From Hemileia vastatrix (lineage: Eukaryota > Basidiomycota > Pucciniomycetes > Pucciniales > Zaghouaniaceae): a stretch of DNA of 64,000 bases. This document shows positions 32,489-45,829 of this stretch, piece by piece. The DNA lies in NCBI GenBank assembly GCA_030280995.1, contig JASXTE010000002.1, forward strand, positions 13,511,183 through 13,575,182, written 5' to 3'. The position numbers and the translations under genes were made by a program. The notes beneath the pieces were generated by a model. That model saw nothing but the letters and a program-made list of their open reading frames with translations. It made no database searches and had not been told where the DNA came from. Numbering within the stretch: position 1 is the stretch's first letter; each line of letters opens with the position of its first letter.

Positions 32489-33683
32489 GTGCACATAAAA
32501 AGAGAAGAAGAAAATATTTTATTTTTCAAATGAAAATAATTTATGACTTATAGTCTACTCAAAAGGCAATAAGGCTACTATTATAAAAGGGGAAATTAAT
32601 ATTTAATTTCAAGATGAAAAAATATCTGAGCAAAAATGGGAATTTGGAGGTGTGTTCTTATATTCAAATCTTGTGCTGATGGGGTAGAAAGACACAGCCA
32701 AGGTTTGTGTGTGTTCTCAAATTTTTTGCAGAGAATATCTGAAAGAAAAAATTTAAAGTTAGCTTGAGACAAGATTAAAAAATTGGAGATAAGAGACAAA
32801 AAATAATATTAGCAAGATTAAGAAAAAGGAGAGAGAAAATAAAAACTAAAATAGAAGAGAAGAGAAAAAAAAATTAATCTTGAAGGACCATAGACTATTT
32901 TCACATCTTCTTGGACAAGAATGATCCAACAATAGTCTATTTTTGGTAAGAAAAAATACCTCATTCAGGAGTGAAGTATTTTTTCTTACCATCCATAGGC
33001 TGTTGCCAGATTATCCTTGTGCACAAGGATGGAACTAGCAGGATTTCCTGTTAGGTCCTTTCAGGTGTATTCCACTTCATTTAATTTACTGAATCTTCTG
33101 GATAGACTCAAAAGGACCTAACAGGAAATCCCATTAGTTCCATCTTTGTGAAAATGGATAATCTGGCTACAGCCTATGGAGGGTAAGAAAAAATACTTCA
33201 CTCCTGAATGAGGTATTTTTTCTTACCAGCCATAGGCTATTGTTGGATAATCCTTGTGCAAGAGGATGCACAAATAGTCTATGGTCCCTCAAGGTGAGTT
33301 TTTTTTCTCTTCTCTTCTATTTTATTTTTTATTTTTTCTCTCCTTTTTTTTAATCTTGCTAATATAATTTTTTCTCTCTTATCTACTATTTTTTAATCTT
33401 TCCTCAAGCTAACTCCTGATTTTTTCTTTCAGATATTCTCTGCCAAAAATTCCAGAACACAGATGGATCTTGGCCATGTCTTTCTACTCCATTAGCCACA
33501 AATTTAAATATAAAAACACACCTCCAAATGCCCATTTTTTCTCAGATCTTTTCTCCACTTTCAATAATATATTAATTTCACCTTTTATAATAGTAGCCTT
33601 ATTGCCTTCTGAGTAGAGTTTAAGACTTGAATAATTTTCATTTTAAAGGTAAGGTTTTTTTATATCTCTTTTTACATGCAACT
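32489..33683. repeat. 1.2-kb imperfect palindrome (long inverted repeat)
   Basis: The left arm (32489-33062) and right arm (33110-33683) are reverse complements with a loop of about 47 bp, judged by eye at well over 80% identity near the centre. The innermost part pairs GGATTTCCTGTTAGGTCC with its complement. A nested hairpin (GGTAAGAAAAAATAC...GTATTTTTTCTTACC) occurs in each arm. No ORF of note. It could be a foldback element, and its transcript would form a long duplex. Confidence 0.85.
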
Positions 33684-34134
33684 ATGTAAATTTAAGTAAA
33701 AAAGTTATTATTCTTTATATTAGATAATGTTATATTTTATAATTAAATATATATTTATGTATTGTAATAATCTTTATATATATTATTAAAACTCTTTATA
33801 AATCATGTGCAATTATATATTTTAATAATCTAAATTTATTTTACTAAATAGCTTTATAAATTACATAAAAATTATTATTTACAATTATTTTATTATTTAT
33901 TTCACATACATTATATATAATAAGATAATTAAATAATGTGGACAATATTCTATTCCTATTTATTTATAAACTTATAAATAACTATATTTTTTCATTATTT
34001 CATCTGAATATTATTTATTAAGTATATGTTAGTTCATCCTTATCACCTGTTTTATAATTGCACCTAAAACTAACACTTTTTTATTAAAGTACATATAAAA
34101 ACTTTTCCTTCTTCTTTAATTATTCCTTATCACA
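33684..34134. other. AT-rich stretch without features
   Basis: Very A/T-rich; no gene, TIR or clear repeat is visible between the palindrome and its third arm copy. Confidence 0.6.
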
Positions 34135-34430
34135 TTTTTTCTTATCTTTCCTCAAGCTAAATCCTCATTTTTTTCAGATATACTCCCCCAAAAATTACAG
34201 GACCTTCTTTCTACCCCATCAACATAAAGATTTAAAAATAAAAACATATTCTAAATTCCCTTTTAAATTTAAATTATTTCTCACCTTGCAATTATATATT
34301 TATATCCCCTTTTATACTAGTAGCCTTATTGCCTTTTGAGTAGAGTATAAGACATTAACTATTTTCTTTTTAAAGGTAAGTTTTTTTATCTCTCTTTATG
34401 TGGAACTGTTTAGATATATGTAAGATTCTT
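34135..34430. repeat. third, single-arm copy of the palindrome outer half
   Basis: Matches 33375-33690 in direct orientation: TTTCCTCAAGCTAA, TTTTTTTCAGATAT, then AGTAGCCTTATTGCCTT and TTTAAAGGTAAG. It lacks the inner half and any partner arm. Confidence 0.75.
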
Positions 34431-35594
34431 ATCTTTATAAATTAAGTTCAATTTTTTATCTTTGTATTTTATTATTATATATTTTATAGATATATATTCA
34501 TGGTATTGAATTTTACATGCTCAATAAACTTATCACTTATCTTTCTTTTATTTTTCATTTTTGATATCCAAACTTCCTCTAGATTCCCAGTTTTGTGCTT
34601 TAAGGTCTTCTCATAGTTGGAAGTGCATACTTTAATTATGTAACTTTTGATTACAGTGGTTTTATTTTGATAATTTATTGGAGACAATTGGATCAGAGTT
34701 GTTGGTAATTATTTGACTGCTAATAGATTCATTTGAAATTTAAGGATTTTTTTTTCTGACTTGGAATCTACCACCATGTTGTGAAGAATGATAAAACATG
34801 TCATAAAATCTTTTACAGAATCAATTCCCTATTGGCAACAAGGCTGGGTGATTATTCCCCAACAGGCTTTCAGTGTGCCAAAAGCATGCTTGATATCTTT
34901 TTTTGCAGTCTCTTGAAGTCTAGAAAAGTATTTACTTGATGCATCTTGTGGGTGAGGAATAGTTTTTACCAAAGAAGACCAGGAAGGATATATTCCATCA
35001 GCAAGATAGTAGGCATTTGAGTTTTTGTGTTTCTTAATTCTAAATTTTATGTTATCTTGTGTTCCTGAAAGAAGTTTACTAAAAATACTGCTTCTGTGAA
35101 GCACATTAATATTGTTCAAAGAGCCTGGAGAGCCAAAAAAGAAGTGCCAGAAGCACAATCTTTTGCTGGATACTTCCTCCAAAATTGTTGTAGGTGAACC
35201 TTCTTTGCCCTGAAACTGACCTTCCTATGCTCCTGGACAATTTGTCCAAGCCCAATGCATGCTATTAATCATGCCAAGACATTCTGGGAAACCATGTTCT
35301 TCATATTCTCAGAGAATAATTTTCTTTTCTTGTTGCATAGGCTGTTGTAAGTACTCAGATCTAGATAGCATAATAATATCTTTGATGAATATTTTGTGGC
35401 ATTTTATGGCTGTAGTTTCACCAATTCAAACATATTCATCGATGATGTCAGCAGAGACTCCATAGGCCAATTGACATAGAAAAGAAATAATTTTTTGTTC
35501 TGGTGATAAAGCAATTTGGCCACAACAGTCCTGTATAATAAAAAATTATAGTCAGAAAACTATTATATGTTAATTGACTTACACTTTTCCAAAC

Positions 35595-36366
35595 TGTCAC
35601 CAGACAACCTAGGCACAAGGTCGAGGATGATCCCAAAGTAAGTGAGATAAAAGGATGAGGGAAATTACAACTTCAAATCACAGAGGATTACTTCAAGGAA
35701 TTGATTCAAAGATAGAACTTAGTAACTAAGAATGGTTCCTAATAATCTTTGAGGAATAATTAATGTCTAAGGTCAGGACACTAACTATTGTGGGAAATCT
35801 CACAAAGGGTTGCAACTTAATAATCAAAGGTAAAGTTAAGTATTTTAGGATTTGATGGAATTGATTATTAAGAAAGAAAAGGACCAATATAATAATACCC
35901 TTAATAAGAGTTGGACTAATATTTAAAATATATTTTATAATTTAATTCTAGAGAACATCAAACCAAAGTAACCCCCTTTAAATATCCTATTCTTCCTTGC
36001 AATGACCCATTAATTACCCAGAAACTATATACCTACAGAACTATTTAATCCACCAGAATTCCCTTCAATAATCTAACTTTATATCCCTTCTATCACAGAC
36101 CTCCTAATTTACCCTCAGATCCACAATTACCCTTTTTGAAGATTGCCTTGACATTAGCCCTAGACTGTGCATACATTGCTTAAGTTTGAAAAGTGTAAGT
36201 GTCTTTATTTTTTAAGATAATTTTAAAGTTTGAATAGCACGACTAATTTGAGAACACAATAGAAGGTAATTATTCCAAGATCACTTTTTGTTTAATACTA
36301 GGAGTTAGGATTTAATAGTGGTTTAATTGAGGTAATTTAGCTTCAAGTATCATGTGGTGCATGACA
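35595..36366 (-). repeat. 3' LTR of C1
   Basis: 772 bp. Its reverse complement begins TGTCATGCACCACATGAT and ends GTCTGGTGACA, matching the C2 LTRs at the same length. Most CpG sites of C2 appear here as TG or CA. Confidence 0.9.
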
Positions 36367-36529
36367 GGTGCCCAGATATAAAACATGAGCTTTGTTGAGC
36401 ATGGGAATACTTCATTAAATAAACTTCTACTATCACCTCCTTCTATTTTTCTATTTTTTCAACTTTGTCTATTTTAAATTTTAATGCCTGTACATACTGA
36501 TCCAACCCCTACTCCTCCTCACCCTTGAG

Positions 36530-37421
36530 CTGATGGGGGGCTTTCCACTTGAAAATTCAAGACTCCCTGCATGGCCTGTGTGGCCATGTAAATATTTTGC
36601 ATGGAGAGTACGGCGTCTTGAGGTCCTCACAAGAAGTGTGAGTTTTGTCAATAGCATCAAGTGGCGTATAACACCCTGTCTCTTAACAATAATGTTGAGT
36701 CATTCACTACTACAAAATTTTGGTCAATCACTGACTAAAAGGTCATTTTCAAAGACATATGGGATTTGCCCACTACTAGCAATTTGGCCGCCAACGAATT
36801 GGAGGGATTAAGCCAGGAGGAGAGGTTGGAGATATCTGGTTGGGCTACAGATGTAGCCTTGAGGAAGAAAAGGATGGTAGAGGATGGAGTAGAAAAGGGT
36901 GTCAAAGGCGCTGCAGAACAAGCAGAGGGGAAAGCTTCCAGATCAAATAGAGGACAATGAGTAAGAGGAAGTAGAGGTGGCAGAGAGGAAACCATTGTTC
37001 CTTGAGGTTGACCCTGAATTAGGGGTAAGTTTTTTAATTTAAATTTTTATTACTTCGATGGTAACTGATTTTTTCTTTTTTTTTCTTTTTTTTTAGGTGG
37101 TGGAGACCACAGATGAGATTCCCATAGCTTCAACCAGTGAGACAGTCCCTGAGGTTCCTACTGAGGTCAAATGGCCAATTAAAAGTGGTCCGTCAAACAC
37201 CAAGGATGCCGGCTTATTGGTTGAAGCCTTGGATTGATTATGGTCCAAGAAACCACACCAATCTCTTCAAATGTCATTTTTTGAGAGTCTATGTGACAAG
37301 GCTGGGAAAATTGTGGATTCAGCCTTGTATGATATATCCAAAGAATTTTTGGTTATTGGGGTGGTGTTTGCTGAAGGTGATGAGGTATTTAAAAAGAGTT
37401 GAATGGGGATTCAACAAGTGA
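36530..37421 (+). pseudogene. C1 antisense cysteine-cluster gene, decayed
   Basis: Plus strand, antisense to C1, at the same place as the intact gene in C2. Readable matches include CMAC, FCMESTA and KKCEFC of the cysteine cluster (about 36570-36650), then TKFW...DIWDLP and VEDGVEKGV. A donor GTAAGT at 37025 follows codons like FLEVDPEL, where C2 has FLEPDPIFE. The acceptor TTTTAG is at 37096, so the intron position is conserved (72 nt). Several stops and shifts break it. It shows that the antisense gene was already part of family C when C1 inserted. Confidence 0.65.
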
Positions 37422-38113
37422 TTGAGAAGATGATAGAGTTGATTCAAAGACAATTAGAAGAAAAAATAGTTTAGGGAAAAGAAGAAAAAAGTAAAGAAAA
37501 TTTTGTTTTGTATATAGTTTTATCTTGAATATTGTTTTATTTTGTTGTTTTTTTATTTTAATTTATTATGTAGAGATAAGAAAAGAAAGAAAAGAGAAAT
37601 TTTTGTGTGTAAAAGAGAATATTTCAAGATGAGAAAAGAGAAAGAATTATATTTAAGAAAGAAAATTTAGAGTCTAAAGAAATTTGATTTGAGGTTGATT
37701 GTTGATTGTTGAAGAAAGTTATTTTTGATGGTTTGAGTTTTGAGGAAACAGTAAAAGGAATGAAAATAAAAGAGTTTGAATTTTATAAGAATAAAAGAAT
37801 TTTGGAAAAGACTATGACAACATAATATGAAAAAAAAATTTAGAAGAAAGAGAAAAGAGAAAGATTTAATATGTGTTTTAATTTATATCTATATATATAT
37901 TTATTTTATTTTATTTTTTTTAAATTTTTAAATTTAGTTTAAAGAAGTATACAGAAATTAGAGATTGAAAAAGAAAAGATAAAAGAATAATATTTAAATG
38001 ATTATGATGTTTTAAGTTTAATTTTGAAAGATATGTTAAAGATTTAATTTTTTAAGTCTTTGAAAAAAAAGAAAAAGAAAAGAAACAGAGAAGGAAGAAA
38101 AGAGAAAAAGAAT
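37422..38113. other. C1 spacer between antisense gene and pol end
   Basis: AT-rich, GA-run DNA equivalent to 50737-51789 of C2. No gene. Confidence 0.7.
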
Positions 38114-38507
38114 TTAAGGTTTAGGTTTTGAAGGATTTTTTAAATGAAAATATTTGATAAGTCCAGGAGCATTAGAAATGTTAATGGCTGGTTCCCAGGA
38201 TGTTTTATTAGTATAATCAAGGTAGCCTTCCCATTCCATGAGGTATTGAAGTTTCCCTTTGTACCTTCTTAAATCAAGAATATGGCTTACTTCCCACTCT
38301 AGATGATCTTCTACTTCAGCCGGTTCCAAAGGAAGATGGTTCTTACCCAGGTATATTTCTCGAGCCATTTTCAAGAGAGATACATGAAAAACAGGATGAA
38401 TTGATAACCAATTTGGAGGTAACTTGAGTCAAAATGCATTTTTAGAAATTTCAGCCTCAATTTCAAATGGACCCAAGCACTTCTCAGATAGTTTCCTAGA
38501 TGGTTGA

Positions 38508-39682
38508 TGTCAGCCTAGATATCCCTAGGACTGATTATGTCTTATACTTAAAATGAGATAATCTTAAGTACATTAAGCTTATATCTTAAAAATAAGGTTA
38601 AAACAATAATATATATGATTATATTACATATATATATAATTATTACTCTATTATATAAATTATAGTAGTTTAAGTATCTTATAAATAGCCTAATAATACT
38701 TTTTAAGGTGTTAATGGAGTCATAGTATACTTATCTTAAGTGATACTAAGTAATTATTGACATAGATAAGCTTATATGTATACATAAATCTCATATTCAG
38801 TGAAATATGCAGTATATTATGTATATTTAGGTATATAAGTGGGTTTTAGCCTCTTAATAGCCTATAACCTTTTTTTTCTGCTTATTTTAGGTCATGTGGA
38901 CGTATCCAGTGGACTCACAAATCCTACAGAAGCATAAACATCTATTTCAGGCGCATACACTCAGTCTGGACAACTTAATCAGCTTCCTTGGATGGATATT
39001 CACAGATCTATGGGTTGGGAGGTCATTTCTGGGTTAATATAGATGCTTGGGGATGTTATTGGGGGCTTGGAAATTTCATTTGTTTCCTTTATATGCTTTG
39101 GGTTTCATTATATCCTCTTTGGATGAGTTATTTTACCTTTTTCTTTATGGTATCCGCTTTTATCTGGATTTTCTATTTATGGTATGGGTCTGTGTTATCA
39201 TTAATTGTGATGGAGGGTCCTTACTGGAGTTCTGGGTGTTGAATTTGCTTGAAGTGGACACCATGGGGAGGTGATGGGCCCTCACAGTGCTGTAATTTCT
39301 GGGGATAGCAGTGACATCATCTGGATTGAAGGTCTGTGCACTCCAGTGGATTTTGGTATAAGTAAGGGAGGATTTTGACAGTTATTAGACATCATTCACT
39401 TACTACAATTCAAATAAAAATTATAACACAATTATTATCATCTAGAAATATATTATAAAGCCTTCATAAATTGATATTATCTTTATATAAGGTATAACTA
39501 TATTATATTCATCTATTTTCCACCACTAGCATGCATTTAAATCCAAGTATTGTGAGTTTTATTTGAGTATAACTATTTTATTAGTCTTCCCCTGAGTTTT
39601 AATCACTAAACAATTTATCAATAAGTAGTAGGACCATAAATAAATACTATTATATCATACTTAAATACTAGATAAACTGACA
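38508..39682 (+). mobile_element. solo LTR of family B inside C1
   Basis: 1175 bp, TGTCAGCC...AACTGACA, flanked on both sides by GTTGA (38503-38507 and 39683-39687), a perfect 5-bp duplication. Removing it restores the integrase codons of C1, as aligned to C2 (about 50335). Sequence start and end match the LTR at 16010-17460. Confidence 0.88.
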
Positions 39683-42209
39683 GTTGAGTTGTTAAAATAT
39701 TTTTTGCATTGAGCGATACTTTATTGCATGATTTAAAGAGTGGAGCAGATTTTTGATTTTTGTTGGCCTGTTCCTTGTACCTTCAATTTGCCGCTTCCAG
39801 GTTAGATTGAAGTTTGACTTGAAGTTGTGAAATTGTTTGAAGATAATGTTCAGCAGGATTATTTATTCCTAAACATATAAGATTGAATAAAGGATGTTGC
39901 GCATAGATAGTTCTGAAGGGAGATTGTTTTATTAAAAAATGTGTCAAGTTATTATATGCAAATTTGGCCAATGGTAAAAATTTGGTCCAATTTTCTTGTT
40001 GATAATTAACATACATTCAAAGGTGTTATTTGAGGATTTGATTGACTCTTTCTATTTGCCCATTGGTTTCAGGATGATAAGCAGTAGAAAGATTCTTTGT
40101 AATATTTAATTGTTGAAATAATTGAGTCCAGAAAGTAGAAACAAACAAAGACCTTTTATCTGAAATAATATCATTGGGTAATCCATGTTTAGATAATACG
40201 AGTTCTAGAAATAATTTTTCTAAATCCACTGCTTTTGAAGTAGTAACAGTTTTAATAAAAATAGACATTTTAGAAAATCTACCAACTATATATAGTATAC
40301 TATCAGAATTATCTGATGGAGTTAATTGAGAAATTAAATCTATCAAAATTGATTCTCAATGTTTAGAGGCAACTGGAAGTGGTTGAAGAAACCCATACTT
40401 CCTATTTCGAGGTACCTTTTTCCTATTACATTCATAACAGGCTTTAATATAGGCCTTGATTTCTCTAGTCATTCCTGGCCAGAAGAAATCCCTTGATATT
40501 AACTGGTAGATTTTATCAACCCCAAAATGACCAGCTAATGGAGAATCATGTCTACTATTGAAAATTCATAATTTTATATTGCTAGCATTGGGGATGACTA
40601 CTCTACCTTTGAAGACTAATAGACCTGATTTGATACTGAATCTTTTGGCCCCTTTCTTCAAGAGTATTTTGTCTTTTACCCCTACACAATAATCATCTTT
40701 TGATTGAGCTTCTTGAATGTTTGATAGTGGATTTTGAATTTTTTGAGTTTTAATTGTATTGAGCTGATGAGTTGTTAACGTTTATGTGTTGAAATTTGAG
40801 TTGAAATTTGCTGGGTTCATGTTAGCAAATGCCTCCCCCCACTCTGGGTAGATGTTGTCCTAACATGACAATATGTCTGGTACTACACAATTTTTCCCAG
40901 GAATATAGGTAATATTGAAAGAGAATTCAGATAAGAGCTCAGCCCATCTGGCTTGACATTGTTTCAAGACTTTGCAAGACATAACATATTTTAAAGAATT
41001 ATGATCCATTAAAATTTGAAAATAATGCCATTTTTTAAGACAATGAATAATAGCAAGTAACTCTTTATCATGAATTTTGTAATTTAATTCTGCTGTGAGC
41101 AATTTTTGTGATTCAAATTCAGAATGATGATACAAATTTGTTTCAGGACTTAATTGGGATATAACCCCTGCAATAGCATAATCACTAGCATTTTTCTCAA
41201 CAATTTTCAAAGCAGAGGGATTGAAATTATGAAAGATTGGAGCTGTGGTGAACGCAGACTTCAATTCTTTGAATTCCTTTCGTGCTGTATCAGTGAAAAC
41301 AAAGAGAATATCTTTTCTAAGAAGAGAGGTGAGATTTGTAATAGTTTTAGAGTAACCTTTAATAAATCGTCTATATAAATTTGCAAAACCTAAAAACCCT
41401 TGTAAGGATTTTACAGATTCCAGCTCTGGCCATTCCAATAATTTTTTAACTTTCCTATCATCCATGACAAGGCCGTCAGTGGATAATGTAAAACCTAAAA
41501 AGTCAATAGACTTTAGGTGGAATTTGCACTTAGTGTGCTTGGCGTAGAGACCATGCTCTAAAAGAAAATTTATAAAATGTTTGACATGTTTAATATATTC
41601 CTCAAGGGTCTTCAAAAAAATTAAAATATCATCTAAATAGATGACAAAAAATTGTTCAACAACATCATGAAAGATATCATTGACAAAATTTTAAAAAGTT
41701 GAGGGTGTGTTACATAACCCAAAAGGCATAACTAAATATTCAGAACTACCAAACCTAGTGCACATTGCTGTTAAAGGTTCATGGCCTTCAACAATATGTA
41801 TATGGTTTTAAGAGCCTATTAAATCAATTTTAGAGAAGAAATTAGCACCACTAAACAAAGTAAGAAGTAAAGACATAGGAGGAACTGGATATGTGTTCTT
41901 CTTAGTCACTGTGTTGAGTTTTCTATAATCAATGCACAACCTAAGACTTCCATCTTTCTTCTTAAAAAAAGAACTGGAGAGCCGGTTGGGGATTTACTGG
42001 CTTGAATGAAACCTTTTGCTACACTCTCTGAAATTTAATCTCAAATAACTTGGGATTCATTCTTTGATAGGGAGTAGAAAGGACCTTCCAAAGGTACTGG
42101 ACCTACTAACTCTATTTGATGATTGTAGGGTTGATGAGGTGGTAGCTTCTCCACCTTACTGACTGAAAATACATCAAGGAAGTCATGATAAACTTCTGGT
42201 AGAGTTGAT

Positions 42210-42870
42210 TTAATGGCTTCAATATTGATTTGGTCATCCTCTTCATTGTCAAAGGAGTCTTTTGAGGGTAGACCTGAATTTAGAGAGCAAGAATTGTTTA
42301 CCTCAAGGCTGTTGAAAACCTCTTCAAGTGAAGTAACCAAGCTAGAAAGGTTAGCCAAATTCTCATTTAGAGAGAAATTAGATGGTTGAAAATCATCTGG
42401 AAGAGAGATGTCCTCTAGAAGGACTTGGTCAGACAGGTTGTTTAACTCCCTATCGACCTGCATTGAAGAATCAGAAATATACTTAGAACAAGGGGTGATC
42501 AATCCCTCTGACCAATTAATTTCATGATTCCAATGCTTATTTAATGGCTTCAATATTGATTTGATCATCCTTTTCATTGTTGAAGGAGTCTTTTGAGGTT
42601 AGGCCTGAATTTAGAGAGCAAGAATCATTTACCTTGAGGCTGTTGAAAACTACTTTGAGTGAAGTAACTGAGCTACGAAGGTTAGCCAAATGCTCATTTA
42701 GAGAGAAATAAGATGGTTGAAAATCATCTTGCAGAGAGATATCCTCTAGAAGGACTTGGTCAGACAGGTTATTTAACTCCCTATTGACCTGCATTGAAGA
42801 ATCAGAAATATACTTAGAATGAGGGATGATCAATCCCTCTGACCAATTAATGTCAGGATTCCAATGCATT
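42210..42870 (-). repeat. 331-bp tandem duplication in C1 pol
   Basis: The segment between protease and RT (starting TAATGGCTTCAATATTGATT on the plus strand) occurs twice, at 42211 and 42542. It repeats the amino-acid run from NWSEGLI to DDQINIEAIK. C2 has it once (47480-47800). The two units have diverged by scattered substitutions. Confidence 0.85.
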
Positions 42871-43246
42871 AAGAAGTTGTGGCCAAGAATGGTATTGTCC
42901 ATTCTTGGGGCATCCAAGACTGTTAATTCCCACTCAAAGGAGGGAAAATCCAGAAATTTGAAAACCCATAAAACTTTCTTACTAACCCAATACTTGGGTT
43001 CCTGTGATTTGACCAAATAAATTGGAATTGGATTGGTATCTACAAATTTCATCTTAAGTTTTTTGGAAAAAGATAAACTGATAAATGAAATTGAAGCTCC
43101 AGAGTCAATGAGACAACTGAAGGGTATATACTCCTTAAAAACAATAAATCTCAAATGGTTAATGGAAACTCCAGTCCTTAAGAAATGGAGGTTCTGTGCA
43201 CTGGAAGAAATAAAATGGTTTGCTTTGCACACAAGTAAACTATACT

Positions 43247-44440
43247 CTAGTTTTTTGAATTTGAACTTTTACCTTCCCTTTCCTTCAATTTTGCACAATC
43301 TTTCAACTTGTGTTTACCTCCACAATACATACATAACCCATTATCTGTCTGTCTTTTCCTTTCATCTTCCTTTAATTCCCCTTTTGTACCCAATACTTTA
43401 CTGATATCACTAGGAGTCAAGCTTTTGGGTTTAGATTTTTCCTTTCCCTTATGACTGGGTTTGGATTGAGTCGATTGGGTTGGTTGGGAATGATTGTTCA
43501 AATGAGGCCCAGATTTGAAGTTTGAACAATGAGATTTTTGCATGTGACTCCTTTGTTGAAGTTGTCCTTGATGTGTGCCGTCAAGCTCAAGGGTCCTATC
43601 CATTAAGTCTGTCAGAGTCTCCATTTTATGCCCATGAAGATTCAATTGGTCCAGAATCCTCAAAGGGAGTTCATTTTTGAAATGATATTTAAGAGCAGCA
43701 TCATTCCAACTAACTCAAGTTTGTAAAGCCCTGAAATTTGAGATGTACTCAGAAGCTTTGCCATAACAGCTCATTTGAATGAAATTAAGTTCAATCTCCA
43801 TGTTGTCAGTTTCATTAGGGTCACCAAACAACATAAAAAGTTGGTCCTCGAATTTTTTCCAATTATTAATGAGTAAGTGAGGTTCATTAGAGGAAATCAT
43901 GAGCAGATAAGGTTTGAACCACCGTGATGCCTTTCCTGATAAATAAGAAGAGGTCCAAATGATCTTGGAACGATCCATACTAATGGTTTGAGGGTCATTG
44001 TGGAGTAGTAGCTTGCATGTTTGCAAGAAGGGATGCAATCTGTTAGAATATTCTCCATCAAATTTGTCTGGAGATTTCATCAAAGGATTTTTAAATTTAT
44101 ATCTTTCAGATGAGGCAGGATTAGTGAGGGTTTCAACCAGGAGTTTCATGAATTCCTCCAATGAAGCAGCTGGACCAGGACTTGAAGATTGGCCTAAAGG
44201 TCTGGAAGTCGGGGCTTATGGTGCCTTGTGCATGGTGTCCTCTCCTTCATCTTCTTCACTTGAATCCTCAAAATCATGAGAAATGTCCTCTACAGACTGA
44301 ATTGAATGTTCATGTTCCTTTACATCAAGCAGTTCAAGGGAGTGAGTGCAAAAAACAGGACGTAATGAGGTTTGCCTATCCCTAGCGCAAGCTCCAGTAG
44401 TAGCATCCATGGGAGGAGGAGTGCATTGAACAGGTGCCAT
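43247..44440 (-). pseudogene. C1 gag
   Basis: Starts MAPVQ at 44440. It includes the acidic DFEDSSEEDEGED region, the gag core (KSPDKFDG...WTSSYLSGKASRWFKPYLL, 44060-43900) and a CCHC zinc knuckle (CMYCGGKHKLKDC, about 43330-43290). It ends at TAG 43249-43247 directly after the heptamer A AAA AAC (43256-43250). Broken near 44215, 44162 and 43690. It forms the particle core in live relatives. Confidence 0.82.
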
Positions 44441-44507
44441 ATTTAGATTTAACACCTGAAATTCATAGTAGTACAAAGAATGAGAACTACACAGAATTAA
44501 ATTATAC

Positions 44508-45057
44508 TGTCACCAGACAACCTACACACAAGGTCAAGGATGATTGCAAAGTAAGTGAGATAAAAGGATGAGGGAAATTACAACTTCAAAGCACAGAGGA
44601 TTACTTCAAGGAAGTGATTCAAAGATAGAACTGAGTAACTAAGAATGTTTCCTAATAATCTTTGAGGAATAATTAATGTCTAAGGTCAGGACACTAACTA
44701 TTGTTGGAAATCTCACAAAGGGTTGAAACTTAATAATCAAAGGGAAAGTTAAGTATTTTAGGATTTGATGGAATTGATTATTAAGAAATAAAAGGACCAA
44801 TATAATAATAGCCTTAATAAGAGTTGGACTACTATCACAAATATATTTTATAATTTAATTCTAGAGAACATCAAACCAAAGTAACCCCCTTTAAATATCC
44901 TATTCCTCCTTACACTGACCCATTAATTACCCAGCCACCATATACCCACAGACCCATTTAATCCACTGGAATTCCCATCAATTGTCTAACTTTATATTCC
45001 TTCTATCCTGTTCCTTCTATCACAGAACTCCTAATTTACCCTCAGATCCACAATTAC
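44508..45057 (-). repeat. inner part of the C1 5' LTR
   Basis: Reverse complement of LTR sequence ending GGTGACA at 44508. It is interrupted at 45057 by C2 and the rest is at 53595-53830. The two pieces total 786 bp, which is 772 plus a 14-bp local duplication (TTCCTTCTATCC) near 45000-45025. Confidence 0.85.
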
Positions 45058-45829
45058 TGTCACGCGCCACATGACACTTGAGGCAAAAGCAGCTCATTAA
45101 ATCAATAATATTGAGTCCTAAATCTATACTCGAAGCGCAGAAAGCAATTCTCCATAGCAACTGCGATTCCCCTTTGTGTACTTACTATTTAACTGCGCTA
45201 GCCTAAACTCTAAATCTAAATTAGTCAATCTCCCAATAGGGTGCCTTAGTCTCCTTTTCAATAAGCGACGCACAGCGCTAGGATCAACGTAATAGTACAG
45301 TAGTAGTTTTCATTAAAAGTTTTGTTAATTAATTAAAAAGGGGTAAATTGAGCATGGACGGATATTTAGCGAAGAGGGTCTAAGTGTATGTTAGTAATGG
45401 TCAATGGTATGGGAATGGTGCGATGAAAGGGAGGTCAATGCGAGGAGGAATAAAGGATATAAAAGGGTTGGGTATTTGGTTCGATATTCCTTAGAATTAA
45501 ATTATAAAACGTATTTACATTAATAGTGGTAAAATCTTTAAGTTAAATCATTGTTATTGTATCTTTCTTTTATTTTCTCAATATCCATTTCTAAATCCTA
45601 AATCTTTGATTATTGAGTTTCCAACCCTTTGTGAGATCTTAAGAATTCCTATTAACTTTGAAACTATTTTATAATTCTTCTCGAATCTACCTCGAACCTG
45701 TAGCTCTTACTTCAAGTGACCTTCGAATCACTTCCTCGAATCATTCCTCTGTGCTTCGAAGAAGTTTCTAAATCTCTCATCTCACTTTCAGGAACATCCT
45801 CGACCTTGTGTGTAGGTTGTCCGGTGACA
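45058..45829 (+). repeat. 5' LTR of C2
   Basis: TGTCACGCGCCACATGAC...TCCGGTGACA, 772 bp, same length as the 3' LTR. By eye the two differ at about 16 positions, 14 of them within CpG sites. It contains a TATAAAAG box at 45458-45465. No classical tRNA primer-binding site is obvious after it. Confidence 0.93.
45458..45465 (+). promoter_or_regulatory. TATA box in the C2 5' LTR
   Basis: TATAAAAG in a G/A-rich context (GGATATAAAAGGG), conserved in the 3' LTR at 53218-53225. It probably positions the start of the gag-pol transcript about 360 bp before the LTR end. Confidence 0.55.

Larger units (their letters stand above)
38114..43243 (-). pseudogene. C1 pol: protease, RT, RNase H, integrase, chromodomain
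   Basis: Order from high to low coordinate: retropepsin (LIDSGASISFIS, about 43110), RT with an intact YLDD codon run near 41635, RNase H (41120-40860), integrase HHCC and core (TMIDLISQ, SDKRSLF, YHPETNGQIE at 40346-40050) and chromodomain (VEDHLEWEVSHILDLRRYKGKLQYLMEWEGY, 38330-38180). Stops and shifts are frequent. It carries a 331-bp internal tandem duplication and is cut by the solo LTR 38508-39682 inside the integrase C-terminal region. Non-functional copy of the C2 polyprotein. Confidence 0.87.

Noticed and set aside
36735..36995. 86-codon minus-strand ORF in the C1 3' region
   Set aside because: Shadow of the decayed plus-strand antisense gene, which matches C2.
38988..39274. Two overlapping Trp/Tyr-rich ORFs
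   Set aside because: They lie inside a solo LTR, and no other LTR copy shows a coding frame here.
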